Shown here: positions 21,951 through 33,599 of the stretch, one piece after another | Layout of the letters: the number at the start of each line of letters is the position of its first letter | Position numbering within the stretch: position 1 is the stretch's first letter | Origin: Saccharum officinarum | Lineage: Eukaryota > Streptophyta > Magnoliopsida > Poales > Poaceae | NCBI GenBank assembly: GCA_020631735.1 | Contig: CM036159.1 | Location: 99,397,670-99,461,669 of the forward strand | DNA: 64,000 nucleotides | Direction of reading: 5' to 3' | Notes under the pieces: generated by a model | The model's database searches: none | What the model was told of the DNA's origin: nothing | What the model saw: the letters and a program-made list of their open reading frames with translations, nothing else | Position numbers and translations under genes: made by a program

Positions 21951-23460
21951 GGTACGAAGTGATCCTTAAGGTGAACCTCATTTTAAAATAGAAAAAGCCC
22001 AAACCTTTATCTCTTAAGGAAATTGGCTTTTGATACCTAGGGTTGAGGCTAGGTGATAATCTTATGGTCCTTCAAGGTTTTTTTGGTGTGTAATGCCTCC
22101 TTTGAGGTTGACCCTTCTAATGTACTCCCTCTGTTCCAAATTATAAGTTGCTTTGACTTTTTTGGTTCATTCAAGCGACTTATAATTTGGAATGAAGGAA
22201 GTATAAAACATTGACCTTTTAAGTTGGTAAAGACATTTATTTATAAGGTTAGACATTAATTTGATTAGGGCCTCCTTTTTCATGTATTGATGGTGCCTTT
22301 GACACTAAGTTTAGCCCTAGGGTTTAATTCTCATTAATAGGTTGTCATGTCAACGATTTTAATGAAATGGAAAAATAAATCTAGATGAAACTAGATGAGT
22401 TGTTTCTGCCACAATATTCTCTAACTTATGTTGTTGAAACAACAAAATGAAACAAAACATTGAAAAGACAAAATACTATTTTACACATGTGGCTTTCTTG
22501 AAACACCGTTATAAAATCTCAATGGGTAGGCCCAAGTATCCGAGGTGACTCAGCTTAAATTGTTATCAAGAAAAAATGTATTCTTGTATTCCATAAAAGG
22601 AAACATTATGGCACTCATATACAAGCACACGCATACTCATCTTTGTGAATATACATAGACACATTCTACTTCTATAAATTTATAAAAGAGATTAAGGCGA
22701 TAGATACTATTGAGATAATAATGAAAATACGACCGCCCATATGAACGTGAAAACTCAAGCTTAGGTAGACATGTTTATTATAAGAAATCTAACCAATTGA
22801 TTATGCTCCGTTTGCAAAATTCTTTTATTTTACGATAGATGTAGAAATTAATTTCTCTACCACAAATACGAGGGAAGTGGTCCTTAAAATGAACCCCGAT
22901 TTAAAATAGAAAAAAATCCACTTTATCTCGTCCTTGTGGCTAGCGATGGAGGCAACAGCAAGGAAATTAGTTTTTTTTATACGTAGGCCTAAGGTTAGGT
23001 GACAAGCTTATGGTCGATCCTTAAGCCTTTCCTATCTGAGGCCTCCTTTGAGGTGGACCCTTCTAATGTATAAAATATCAATCTTTTAAGTTTTTAAGGA
23101 CCTCTATTTTTATAAAGCCATACATTAATCTACTTAGGACCTCCTTTTTCATACATTACTGGTGCCCTTAACACTAAGTTTAGTCCTAGGGTTTAGTTCT
23201 CATTAAATGGGTTGAAATCTCAGTAGTTTTAAGGAGATAAAAAAAGAGAGAGATAAAGTGAGCTCCTATTTTTGCCACAATATTCTCTAGCTTTTGTTGT
23301 GGAAACAACAAATTGAAATAAGACTTTGAAGAGATAAAATACTAGAAAAGAAAGAGGTTTCATCTAGATAAAACTAAATGAGTATTTATTTCTGCCATAA
23401 TATTCTCTAACTTATGTGTTTGAAACAACAAAATGAAAAAAGACATTGAAGAGACATATT
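21951..23460. repeat. Diverged tandem duplication (about 0.5-kb copies)
   Basis: 21951-22480 and 22866-23345 are diverged copies; both contain GCCTCCTTTGAGGT, ACACTAAGTTTAG and ACAATATTCTCTA. A third, partial copy lies at about 23360-23460. Copy 1 carries a Stowaway insertion that copy 2 lacks. No coding potential is seen. Confidence 0.8.
22125..22201. mobile_element. Stowaway-type MITE (77 bp)
   Basis: Inverted ends CTCCCTCTGTTCCAAATTAT and the matching CTTCCTTCATTCCAAATTAT (opposite strand), flanked by TA on both sides (22123-22124 and 22202-22203). These are features of Tc1/mariner-derived Stowaway MITEs. The paralogous copy at 23061-23070 reads TTCTAATGTA continuing into TAAAATATC, giving the empty site with a single TA. 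Confidence 0.93.
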
Positions 23461-23672
23461 CTTTTTGGTGACCATGCTTAAACACATATTTATGTGTGCA
23501 TTATTCTAGGATACCGTACGTCCTCCTCAAATGATTATGGATCTGTTGTTTTTCAGAATTATATGCAGATCTATACACTTAAATCTTAATAAAAGAATTG
23601 TACACGATACACAATATTATGATTTTTTTAAAAATATACTAGATATAGAGTTGGTGTAACTAAAGCATCTAC

Positions 23673-23904
23673 GGCTGTGTTCACTTCCCAAAATATTTCC
23701 TCTGTCATCCATCACATCGAATCTTTGGACGTATGCATGGAGCATTAAATATAGGTAAAAAAATAATTAATTGTACAGTTTGTTTGTAAAGTTCGAGATG
23801 AATCTTTTGAGCCTAACTAATTCATAGTTGGATAAATTTTGCCAAATAACAACGAAAGTGCTACAGGAATATTTCCCCCAAATATTTCGGAAGTGAACAC
23901 AGCC
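23673..23904. mobile_element. Tourist-like MITE (232 bp)
   Basis: The left end is GGCTGTGTTCACTTCC and the right end is its near-perfect inverse (GGAAGTGAACACAGCC). The element is flanked by a 3-bp direct repeat TAC. Length and termini fit the PIF/Harbinger-derived Tourist group, although the usual target is TAA/TTA, so the family assignment is moderate. Confidence 0.75.
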
Positions 23905-23907
23905 TAC

Positions 23908-24504
23908 GTTAAAATCCTCTAAGATACACGAATCTTGGTACACTATAATTCCGTGCATTAAGCACTAAGCACTAAACAGCACCTGATTTTATCTTACAAG
24001 TAAGTGGTATGCTTGTTCGAAAAAATCAGACGTAGCTAGGATAAGCGGAGTGGTGTCATTGTAAGTGTTGAATCAATAGTTGACTACCGTCGGATTTTTG
24101 GAACGTAGGCATATCATTCACTGCCTTTTGTTTTAAATTTGATGCAATTTTAGGATCAAACTAAGTCAAACTTGTCTAAGTTCGATTAAATTTATATACT
24201 ATTAATTAATATTAACATGTATGACTTTAAATATGTGTACTATTAGTTTTGGATGGAGGGAATGAATACACGTATATATAGGACTAAATTACTAACGGTA
24301 TGCAAAGAAGCAACGTTATGACGAGCAAATGAACATGTGCATATAATCCCACGCTGCGCCTCCACGATCACCAAGAAAACTTGATAATAAAATTACACAT
24401 GGATCATCTATCAAACCATGCATGGCACCACCGCTAACTTATAATTCATATAAGAAGAAGTCCTTCAATTTGGGTCGCCGGCCGTACGTGATGCATGCGA
24501 TGGA
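23908..24504. other. psaD 3' flank
   Basis: AT-rich intergenic DNA that becomes the psaD 3' UTR near the gene (about 24365-24504 on the minus strand). No other gene or repeat recognised. Confidence 0.5.
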
Positions 24505-25107
24505 TTAGATGTCGAAGGTGTTCTTGCCGGTGAACTTGACCTCGATGGGGCTGACGTTCTTGCCGATGCTGCGGAAGTTCTGGCCGACGCCCTGCCTGCC
24601 GGCGTTGACCTTCTCCGGGTAGACGCCGTCCTTGGGGTGGAGGTACTGCACCTCGCCGTTGGGGAAGACGCGGTAGAACTGGTAGTTGATCTTGTACTTG
24701 GAGCGCAGCCTGGTGCCGAGCGCCAGGCACTGCTCCTTGCGCGCCAGCTTCAGGAGGTTGGGCCCCTCCCGCATGATGGCGGCGCCGCCCGTGGGCATCT
24801 CGAACACCTGCTCCTTCGGGGACGTCCACGTGATGACGTAGAACTCCTCCACCTGCGCCTTGCGGAGCAGCCCGCCCGTGCTGCCGCCGAAGATCGGCGA
24901 CGGCGTGTTGGGGTCCAGCTGCGGGGGCACGAACCCCTTGGGCGCCTCCTTGGTCACCGCCTCCTCGGCGGACGCGCGGAGCGGGGCCGGCCCGCGGGAG
25001 GACGACGGCGGCGGCATTGCGAGCTGCGAGCTCAGCTGCCGTGGCTTCGCCCAGGCGGCGGCCAGCAGGTGGCGCGTGGCGGCGGAGGCTTGCGTGGCCA
25101 TGGCCAT
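24505..25107 (-). CDS. psaD: Photosystem I reaction centre subunit II, chloroplast precursor (PsaD)
   Basis: A single-exon, 200-residue protein with no internal stops. The start at 25107 ([13 protein letters not shown]) gives a Ser/Ala-rich chloroplast transit peptide, with the mature N-terminus probably near residue 45-50 ([15 protein letters not shown]). The stromal PsaD domain is complete: [78 protein letters not shown] and the ending [11 protein letters not shown]. PsaD sits on the stromal face of photosystem I, forms the ferredoxin docking site with PsaC and PsaE, and is nuclear-encoded and often intronless in plants. High GC third positions fit a grass nuclear gene. The frame stays open upstream to 25377, but the context around 25107 and the transit peptide make this the start. 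Confidence 0.97.
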   Translation of the reverse strand: MAMATQASAATRHLLAAAWAKPRQLSSQLAMPPPSSSRGPAPLRASAEEAVTKEAPKGFVPPQLDPNTPSPIFGGSTGGLLRKAQVEEFYVITWTSPKEQVFEMPTGGAAIMREGPNLLKLARKEQCLALGTRLRSKYKINYQFYRVFPNGEVQYLHPKDGVYPEKVNAGRQGVGQNFRSIGKNVSPIEVKFTGKNTFDI

Positions 25108-25300
25108 GGGCGCTGCTTCTTGGAAGGAACTAGGAAGGATCGAGCAAGCGAATCTCGCAAGATGAGAGTACTGGATGGAGGGCGGCGCGAGCATGCAGCT
25201 AAGAGGACAAGAGCGGGTGGTGGCCGAGACCGCGGGTGGCGAAGTGGATAAGGGGATATGAGTCCAGCCAATGGGGAGTGCGGATTTTGATACGTGGGAA
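25108..25300 (-). promoter_or_regulatory. psaD upstream region with light-element-like motifs
   Basis: I see no clear TATA box in the 150 bp before the ATG; TATA-less promoters are known for psaD in other plants. A GATAAG I-box-like motif lies at 25247-25254, a CCAAT motif at 25268-25272 and an ACGT core (TACGTGGG) at 25291-25298, the kinds of sites found upstream of light-regulated photosynthesis genes. Motif matches only. Confidence 0.4.
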
Positions 25301-25825
25301 GGCTGGGCATCCACACATGTCACCGTGGGATCGTCGTCTTCCACACGGCGACGACCCCACGGAGGAGAGCGTGGCATATCACAATATCATCATCGCATCA
25401 TGGTGCAGCCGGTAGCCGGTAGGACTGTACAACATGGATATAAAGTCTGGCCAAAGCTAAGGTTCTGTTTGCCACACGCCCGTTTCACCAATAAATCAGT
25501 GTTTTTGAAAAAAAAATGCTCTCATGGACTGTGCAACTTGCTCTATTGGTAGAGCGGGAAGCTATTTTTGTGAATCATTCGGCAAAATAGCTTTACATAT
25601 ACTGTAGTGCAGCAGTGCTAGCCCCCGGACATCCGAACGGACGCCCACACGCTGCACTCCATTTCGCGCGCTCCACGCAAGGCCCGTGCCGCCCGAGCAA
25701 CAAGAGGGGAAGAGGGCGGCGCCTCCGATTCGGAAGGACCCGGCCACGGCGTATGGATGCCCTGCTGGAGTCGGGATAAGGACACACCGAGACGACGCAG
25801 CAGAAGGCGGGGAGGAGAGATGCAA
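25301..25825. other. Intergenic between psaD and repeat block
   Basis: The distal upstream region of psaD with a TATA-like TTTATATCC on the minus strand at about 25434-25442, then a GC-rich stretch from 25620. No gene recognised. Confidence 0.4.
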
Positions 25826-26390
25826 CAATCGATCTGTTTTTGAAACATCCAAATACAACAGTTGCAACATACGTTAAAGATAGATGAAACACTTGAAACA
25901 TGCTTCTAAAACACTTGAAAACCATTGCAACCATACGCAACATCCAAATAAAAACACATGCAACATCCAGATAAACACACTTGCAACATGCGTCCAGAAA
26001 ATATAAATAAAACATTGGTAACAGACCTTTGCAATATACGTGTACAACTATTGCAACATATGCAACATCCCAATCTTCTTTTGCAACATACATTTGAAAC
26101 ATCTGAAACACTCGAAACATACGCTTACAACATGCGCTTTTCAGCAAAACATGGTTGCCAGGCGGGCGGAGCATGGCACAATGGGATCCCAGTTGTGCGG
26201 TCACGGTGGAGAAGGAGGATGGCAGCGGGGGGCGGGGGGCTGTGCGGCCCCCGGCGATAGGGCGCGCACCGTGATAGTGCGGCTATGGGGAGCACGCCGC
26301 AGCGGTGCGGGCGTGGGCGGCGGTGGAGAGGAAGGCCGGCGGGAGGCATGCCGGAGCCACGGCGGAGCCGGTCGCGAAGCGGAACCACAG
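25826..26390. repeat. Degenerate short-motif repeat block (TGCAACAT / GAAACA) and GC-rich flank
   Basis: From 25826 to about 26140 the motifs TTGCAACAT, TTGAAACA and ACATCC recur every 15-40 bp, as in the subterminal zones of grass DNA transposons. A GC-rich stretch follows to 26390, where the hAT element is inserted. Similar GC-rich sequence resumes after the hAT at 29638. It probably belongs to an older, unidentified DNA transposon. Confidence 0.5.
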
Positions 26391-29300
26391 CAGTGGCGGA
26401 GGCAGGGGCCAGCGGGGGCCATGGCCCCATCCAATGTCTGGTGAAAAAAATAGCAAGTCTTCTGTTCTATGCATAATATGATCCAAGCCCATCAGCCCAT
26501 GTACGTATACCATCAGCCCATGTACGTATATAGGAAGCCAAAGTGCCAAACCGTCCAGCGTCCAGGTACGAATCCTCAATCCACGATCGCAGCTTCTGCC
26601 GCAGCGCCGCCGCCACCGTAAAACACCTTCGTCCAACGTCCAGGTACAGCTGTCCAGTTCGGCACTGGCTCTCCGATCTGCTTCAGGAATCAGGCCTTCG
26701 GTCTTCAGGTAGACAGGTACGTGTATGTTCTATTCCAATTTTATTTATCTCCACCTGTTTGGAGACTCGGAGTTAATATCTAATTGGTTAATTGGTTAAT
26801 TGAACTATTATTTTTGTATTGAAGGATAATCATCATGAAACTTAAAAGAACAACAATTGACTGCTTTTACAAGAGAAACACGCCTGCTGCAGATGTTTCG
26901 ATAGATCAAGGGCAAGATGACATTGAGTTTGAATCTATGGAAGATGAAATAGCTTACTGGCTTGCTGCAGAACAAGAAAACAATGAAGAAGAAGAAGAGA
27001 AAGATCCAATGCAGGTTGTGCGGCAGCTAAGGTTCGACGAGTAGATTGTGCAGACAATAGTGTGCTGAATGTAGAGCGAGATCCAGGTTTGCGTGATCAA
27101 ATTCGGACTTATCCTCCAGATAAACAAGAACAAATTATCAGAGCATACATGAAACATGGTCCGTACCAATTTATTAAGGATGAATACCCTACTTCAGGTT
27201 CAAAAAAGCATCCACGGAAGTTTCAGTCACAATGGTTTAAATCTTTTCCTTGGCTAGAATACTCACCAACAAAAGATGCAACCTTTTTCCTTTCTTCCTT
27301 TTTATTTTCTAAAAAGCCAGTTGGGAAATCAGGATCAAATGCGTTTACAGTAAAAGAATTTAATAACTGGAGGAGGGTTGGTGGGAAAGAATGTTCCTTG
27401 AAAATTCACATGGGACAGAGTGGTTCAGCTCATCAGTATTCTGTCAAATGATATGACAATTTGAAGAACCGATTATGTCATATTAAGCCGGTGATTGAGA
27501 AACAAACAAGCAAAGAAATCAAGGCAAATAGACTGCGGCTTAGAACATCAATTAATGTTGTCCAATGGTTGGCATTCCAGGCTGACCCTTTCGTGGACAT
27601 GATGAATCAGACAATTCAAAGAACCAAGGTAATTTTCTTGAAATGGTAAAGTTACTAGCTTCATATGATGAGGAGGTTAAGGCTGTTGTTTTAAGTAATG
27701 CTTCACAGAATGCTAAATATACTTCACCTCAAATTCAGAAAGAAATATTGAATGTTATAGCTGATAATGTTCAAAAAGCAATTCGTAGTGAGATTGGTGA
27801 TGCTAAATTTTGCATAATTGTGGATGAATCAAGAGATGAGTCAAGAAGAGAACAAATGACACTTGTTATTCGGTTTGTTGATAAAGATGGTTTCATTAGA
27901 GAGCGTTTTCTTGATATTGTTAATGTTCATGACACATACTCTGCCACACTTAAACAAGAAATATGCTCTGTTCTATCAGCACTTAAATTGAATGTTCAAA
28001 ATATTCGTGGACAAGGATATGATGGTGCTAGCAATATGCGTGGAGAGTGGAATGGACTGCAGGCAAAGTTCTTGGATGAGTGCCCATATGCATATTATGT
28101 TTATTGCTTTGCTCATCAGTTACAGCTAGCTCTTGTTGTTGCTTCAAAAGGGGTCACTGAGGTTCATAATTTTTTTTATCATCTAGCTCTCATTGTCAAC
28201 ACAGTTGCGTCTTCTAGTAAGAGAAATGATGATCTGCGTGCTCATCAAGTTGCTGAATTAGAGCAGCTCATCGAGCTTAGTGAGCTTGAAACTGGAAGAG
28301 GTGCTAATCAAATTGGAACTTTACAACGTCCTGGTGAAACTAGGTGGAGCTCTCATTATGATTCAGTTTGCAGCCTTATAAAGCTTTACAAGCCTACATT
28401 CTTAGTACTGAAAGATATCACTACTACTAAAGGTCCAGGAACCACACAAGCAAGTCGTGCAAAGGCTGCTGGTGCTGTGAAATTGATGATGAAATTTGAG
28501 TTTGTGTTTATTATGCTTGTTATGAAAGAATTAATGGGAATCACAAACCTACTTTGCAAGAAGCTACAACAAAAATCTCAGGACATTGTGAATGCTATGG
28601 ATGATGTTGCCACTACCAAAAGGTTGATTCAAAACCTAAGAGACCATGGTTGGAATAAACTTATTAGTGATGTGACACAATTTTGCAACAAACAGGGAAT
28701 CAAAGTTCCAAATATGACCGACTCGTATGCAGATTACGTTCGAGGTGCAGAGGTCACGGTCGAGCATCACTACCGATATGATATTTTCATGGTTGCAGTT
28801 GATCAACAAGCACAAGAGTTGAATTGTAGGTTCAACGAACAAGCTACAGAACTTCTCACTTTATGTACTTCTTTGGATCCTACGGATTCATTCACCAAAC
28901 TGAAAATTGATGATGTGTGCTCTTTAGCTTCAAAGTTCTATCCGGCTGATTTTTCAGAGCAAGAAAGAGATATATTAAGACAATAGTTACAACATTATGA
29001 ACTTGATGTACCTACAAATCCTAGCTTTCAGAATTTGACAACCATTGCCGAGCTTTGTCGCCGGTTAGCTGAAACAGGGAAATCAGATGACTACTATTTG
29101 ATCGACAGGTCTGCATTTTACAATAGTTGATTATTTTGTCTTAAAGAATCATAGTCATGCTTATTTGCTAATAACATTCTTCCTTGGCAGGTTGATTAGG
29201 CTTATGCTAACTCTACCAGTTTCCACGGCTACGACAGAGCGTGCCTTTTCTGTAATGAAACTTGTTAAAACCAGACTACGGAATAAGATGGAAGATGTGT

Positions 29301-29629
29301 TCCTAAGAGATTGCTTAATAATTTACATTGAAAAGGAGATTGCAGTGGAGTTTACAACCGATCAACTTATTGATGACTTTGATGCGATTCAGACGCGCAG
29401 AGCAAAATTTAAATAAAGCATGTTAGTTCCCTTAATCATTTATGCTTATCGTTAAATTTTTCATCGCAAATTTGTTGCAATATGCATAATTAGTTATTTA
29501 ATAGAGATTTTGGTGTTTTAATATATGATTGAAACTCTCTCTCTATATATATGTATTGAAATTTTATAGTAGACTATACGTATTTGATTGTCCGGCCCCC
29601 TCTATATATAATTTCTTGCTCCGCCACTG
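26391..29629 (+). mobile_element. hAT (Tip100-like) DNA transposon, 3.2 kb
   Basis: Inverted ends CAGTGGCGGAG at 26391 and GCTCCGCCACTG ending at 29629 bound a transposase of the zinc-finger MYM-type/hAT kind. The flanking 8-mers AACCACAG and AGCTCCAG agree at five of eight positions, compatible with a decayed 8-bp target duplication. The termini and transposase fit the Tip100 branch of hAT. Confidence 0.85.
26835..29416 (+). pseudogene. hAT transposase (TTF zinc finger, DUF4371-like, hAT dimerisation), broken
   Basis: The N-terminus (26835-27044, MKLKRTTIDCFYKRN) ends at a frameshift. 27062-27451 carries the TTF-type region (ERDPGLRDQI, YPPDKQEQIIRAYMKHGPYQ, FQSQWFKSFPWLEYS). A stop at 27449-27451 and a frameshift near 27588 follow. 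27643-28986 is a long intact stretch with NFLEMVKLLASYDEEV just upstream, CIIVDESRDESRREQM, GQGYDGASNMRGEWNGLQ, YCFAHQLQLALV and GETRWSSHYDSVC, the hAT catalytic core. A stop at 28984 follows. The C-terminal dimerisation domain (LPVSTATTERAFSVMKLVKTRLRNKM) is at 29191-29416, after an intron at about 29109-29190 with GT/AG ends. Confidence 0.9.
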
Positions 29630-29637
29630 AGCTCCAG

Positions 29638-29893
29638 TGATTTGTGAATTTTTTACTCTGCAGTATGGTCAATGGAGGGGAGCGGATAGGAACGGCAGCT
29701 TCTAGATGTCTGGTCCACCAACCGGGGCGTTCGGTGCAGATGGACGTCTGACCCTCAGCTTTATCGTTGCATTTACAGAGGTTCATTGGTTTTTACGGAT
29801 GCTGAAAGAAGAAAGAGAATGATGAAGCATCGAGTCATGCAATCCGATGCTGAAGGAAAAATTGCAAGCATCAAGTAGTGTTCTTGCTTCGGT
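29638..29893. other. Flank right of hAT
   Basis: Short GC-rich stretch continuing the unit interrupted by the hAT (CCGGGGCGTTCGG, GATGGACGTC), then AT-rich DNA. No gene. Confidence 0.4.
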
Positions 29894-29909
29894 GCCTCTT
29901 TGTACAATA

Positions 29910-29945
29910 CTAGTGGAATGCGCGCGCCCTTGCGCGCGTCAGGTA
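29910..29945 (-). other. Helitron-type 3' terminus with hairpin
   Basis: The plus strand reads CTAGTGGAATGCGCGCGCCC then TTGCGCGCGTC; the minus strand gives stem GCGCGC, loop, GCGCGC, then ATTCCACTAG. The preceding plus-strand base is A, so the site has the expected A|T target. Confidence 0.65.
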
Positions 29946-31570
29946 ACACTTAACAGAGTATACTAAGTTAAAAATATATATATACATGCTGCGATTTTTA
30001 CAGCTGTCTTGTCTTCTTTCTATACAACCTCAAGTTTCGGGAGAAAAATAACATAAATGAGGTCATTATGTAAACCTATCATAGGCCAAACACTGCAATA
30101 ATTTGAAAATACAATATTGGTGGTCCGCTGAACATCATGTGGTAGATAATAATTCGTTGCATAAGGTAACAAATGCAGCTGTCTCAAGTAATTTCAAAGT
30201 TACACATTCATGTATAATTATCATGCGCTAGATTCATGATCCAATGAGTCCTTAGAGTTTAATCCCATACAAATCCAGCTCATTGGTATTCGATGAAACA
30301 CCTTGGCGACAATAATGATGAGGCCCAACGAAACGGGTTGTTGTTCCTAGGAACTGTTCATTGTCAGGAGCACCTAATCTAGTAGGAAACAGAAGCAGAG
30401 AATGGGGATTCAAAGGAGCAAATGAAGCGGAATGCTGAAGAGACAGGCACACGCCTTCTGTTTGTATGCAAGAGAAACATACCTATTGAAGTGGCATGGA
30501 TGAAGGCTAGAGCCACACAGGCACCTAGGATCTGTAAAAAAATGTCAATTAATCTAAAATCAACATGGAAAATGGTTGATGAAACATTAAGTTTGGAGGT
30601 ACCTACTATTAAAAAATAGTTGTTAAAAAACAGTACAAATTATAGCATGACAAGGTTATAGTTTTGCAGATAAATCTAGAGCATAATGACTGTTAACAGT
30701 GTCAGAGTTTATGGCATGATGACTGTACCTGTCATCGACGGTACCTGAGCCAATTCATGTTCTTTGCACCACGGTAACATCTCCAAATCAAAGCTCGCTG
30801 CATGGAGCTGTTTTGTAGTACCTGCATTGTTGATGAACACAGAGGACCGATGAAAGTACAGTGCTCTGAACAGGTGTGGTTGAAGCCAGTAATATGCATT
30901 AGATATATTATATGAGTATGTCAATAGATGCCAAGTTGGAAGAAAGGAACACTTTTTTTTGTACAATTGCGCATGTGTTAGTGTTTGTGCTAATAGGTGA
31001 CCTGCCTGGCAGCAAGACACTGTTCTGTTTCAACCTATGCTCCAGAACTATAGTGAATTAGGTGTGTTCGTAGCAGGAAGGGAAGCCTCTTTTTTTTAGG
31101 AAAGGAAAATATTATATCTTAAATGTTAGTAGTATGTGGCCACCTGAAACTATGCATGAAGATATGATCGGGAGATACATCCAATAGACGATGCATTTGT
31201 CTAAGTACTGTCAAGAGTGGTTTGTTTGAAAATAGTACTGAAACATAGAGGATTCACTTTGCGATAATACAAAATAATTTTGATTGACCTCAGTTGCTAT
31301 CTTATTTAGTCAAGTGGAAATTTCCTCAAAAAAAAGGAAAATAGCTGAAGGGAGCATTTGCTTCAATTTCTAGCAGGTTATGCACTATATAAAAGAAACA
31401 GTCAAATTTTGAACCATAAAGGTTTAAATGAACCAAAAACATTCAGTAAGCACATAAGTGACTCGCATTTCGAAAGGCATACTGAACTACACTTTCCTAC
31501 TTTCTAAAGTGAGGAGGAAAAAACTATTTTGCATTTTGAGATACAAATATGAATATTAGTTCAAACTAAT

Positions 31571-33236
31571 TAGAGTACTGGAACTGTCATTTCTGACTTC
31601 TAAATTATCATCAGGAGGCTACATAGTTTCATTTGCATGAGCACAGCCTAGGTACCATTTTATCATTAGGAAACATGACATAAGCGTGAACCTAACAAAT
31701 TAGAAGGCATCAAGTTATGAGCGTCAATCTAATTAATCAAAAGGCATCAGGTTTATCACAAACCTCCAGACCAATGAAAACAAGAAATATTAATTCAATC
31801 GAATGATGAGTCTAAGAAAACTATATGGCCAAAAGGCATGTGAATGGAAAGGAGTAATGATGGGTCTAAAAAAAATATGGCCAACAGGAAAGTGAATGGA
31901 AAGGAGTGATATCTAAGACAAGGTAACATTCACAAATCATATTTCATTTAATCATGTATCAGCAGCTGTTGTGTGATGTAGGTTATGGTTGTTTGCTTTC
32001 TTTTCCCATTTGTCAGATCAATCTAATTCTACAGTATATGAATAAGTGAAAAGGTAAAAAGATAATAAGAGTGCAAAAATCTGTTTGCAACAGTAAGCAT
32101 ACATTGTTAATTAGAGTACTGGAGCTGTCATTTCTGACTTCTGAATTATCATCAGAAGGGTACACAGTTTCATTTGCATGAGCACACCATTTTATCACTC
32201 GAAAACATGACATGAGCGTAAACCTAACAAATCAAAAGCTATCAGTTTATGAGCGTCAATCTAATTAATCAAAAGACATTAGATTATGAGCATCAACTTA
32301 ATAAATCGAAAGCCACCAGGTTTATCGCAAACCTCCAGACCATTGAAAATAAGAAATATCAATTCAATTGAATGATGGGTCTAACAGAGCTATAAGGTCA
32401 AGAGGCATGTGACCGGAAAAGAGTAATGATGGGTCTAAAAAACTATATGGTTGTGTGAATGGAAAGGAGTGATATCTTAGACAAGCTAACATTCACGAAT
32501 CATATTTCATTTCAGCATGTATCAGCAGCTGCTGTGTGATGTAGGGCTATGGTCGTTCGCTTGTTTTCCCATTTGTCAGATCAATCTAATCCTACACTAT
32601 ATGAATAAGTGAAAAGGTAAAAAGATAATAACAGTGCAAAAATCTGCCTGCAGCAGTAAGCATACATTGCTAATTAGAGTACTGGAGTTGGCATTTCTGA
32701 CTTCTGAATTATCATCAGAAGGGTACACAGTTTCATTTGCATGAGCACACCATTTTATCACTCGAAAACATGACATGAGCGTAAACCTAACAAATCAAAA
32801 GCCATCAGTTTATGAGCGTCAATCTAATTAATCAAAAGACATCAGATTATGAGCGCCAACTTAATAAATCGAAAGGCACCAGGTTTATCGCAAACCTCCA
32901 AACCATTGAAAATAAGAAATATCAATTCGATTGAATGATGGGTCTAACAGAGCTATAAGGCCAAGAGGCATGTGAATGGAAAAGAGTAATGATGGGTTAA
33001 AAAAAACTATATGGGTGTACGAATGGAAAAGAGTGGTATCTTAGACAAGCTAACATTCACGAATCATATTTCATTTCATCATGTATCAGCAGCTGCTGCA
33101 TGATGTAGGGCTATGGTCGTTCGCTTGTTTTCCCATTTGTCAGATCAATCTAATCCTACACTATATGAATAAGTGAGAAGCTAAAAACATAATAACAGTG
33201 CAAAAAACTGCCTGCAGCAGTAAGCATACATTGCAG
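31571..33236. repeat. Three tandem copies of a ~0.56-kb repeat
   Basis: Copies start at 31571, 32112 and 32675 with TAGAGTACTGGA(A/G) and end with CAGTAAGCATACATTG. Copies 2 and 3 are close; copy 1 is more diverged. A separate motif, AGCAGGTTATGCACTATATA, occurs on both sides of the array (about 31372 and 33342). There is no coding potential. Confidence 0.9.
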
Positions 33237-33599
33237 TGAGCAAACAACAGGCATCCATCAGACACACGGTCGTAGGAGGAAACATAATAATCGAGTGATT
33301 GGCATACAGGTGCAGCTAGGTATTTAGCTGCTGCATTCATAGCAGGTTATGCACTATATAAAAGAATCAGGAAAATGGATCTTGTAATCCGATCAAATTG
33401 AATAATAGTAGAAATAGACCGTGGGAAGCAGAGTAGACAATAAAACTTAGAGATGAAAAAAACATTTAGGTTGCAAAGCTGAGTTTATTCTTACCGGGAG
33501 TGGTTGTTCTCCCTTTTCTCCATGCAACCATCCGCCTACTACACTGATCTGGAATATTGTTAGGATGTGGTCCTGCAACATTTTTTTAACAAATTTAGC

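Noticed and set aside
24637..25251. 204-residue plus-strand ORF opposite psaD
   Set aside because: Antisense shadow of a GC-rich coding gene.
25534..25560. tRNA-like A-box (GCTCTATTGGTAGAGC)
   Set aside because: Looks like a tRNA D-arm but no acceptor stem, anticodon arm or B-box follows; not a tRNA gene and too little to call a SINE.
31571..33236. CRISPR-like array
   Set aside because: Only three long (0.56 kb) tandem units in a plant nuclear genome; no short repeat-spacer pattern.
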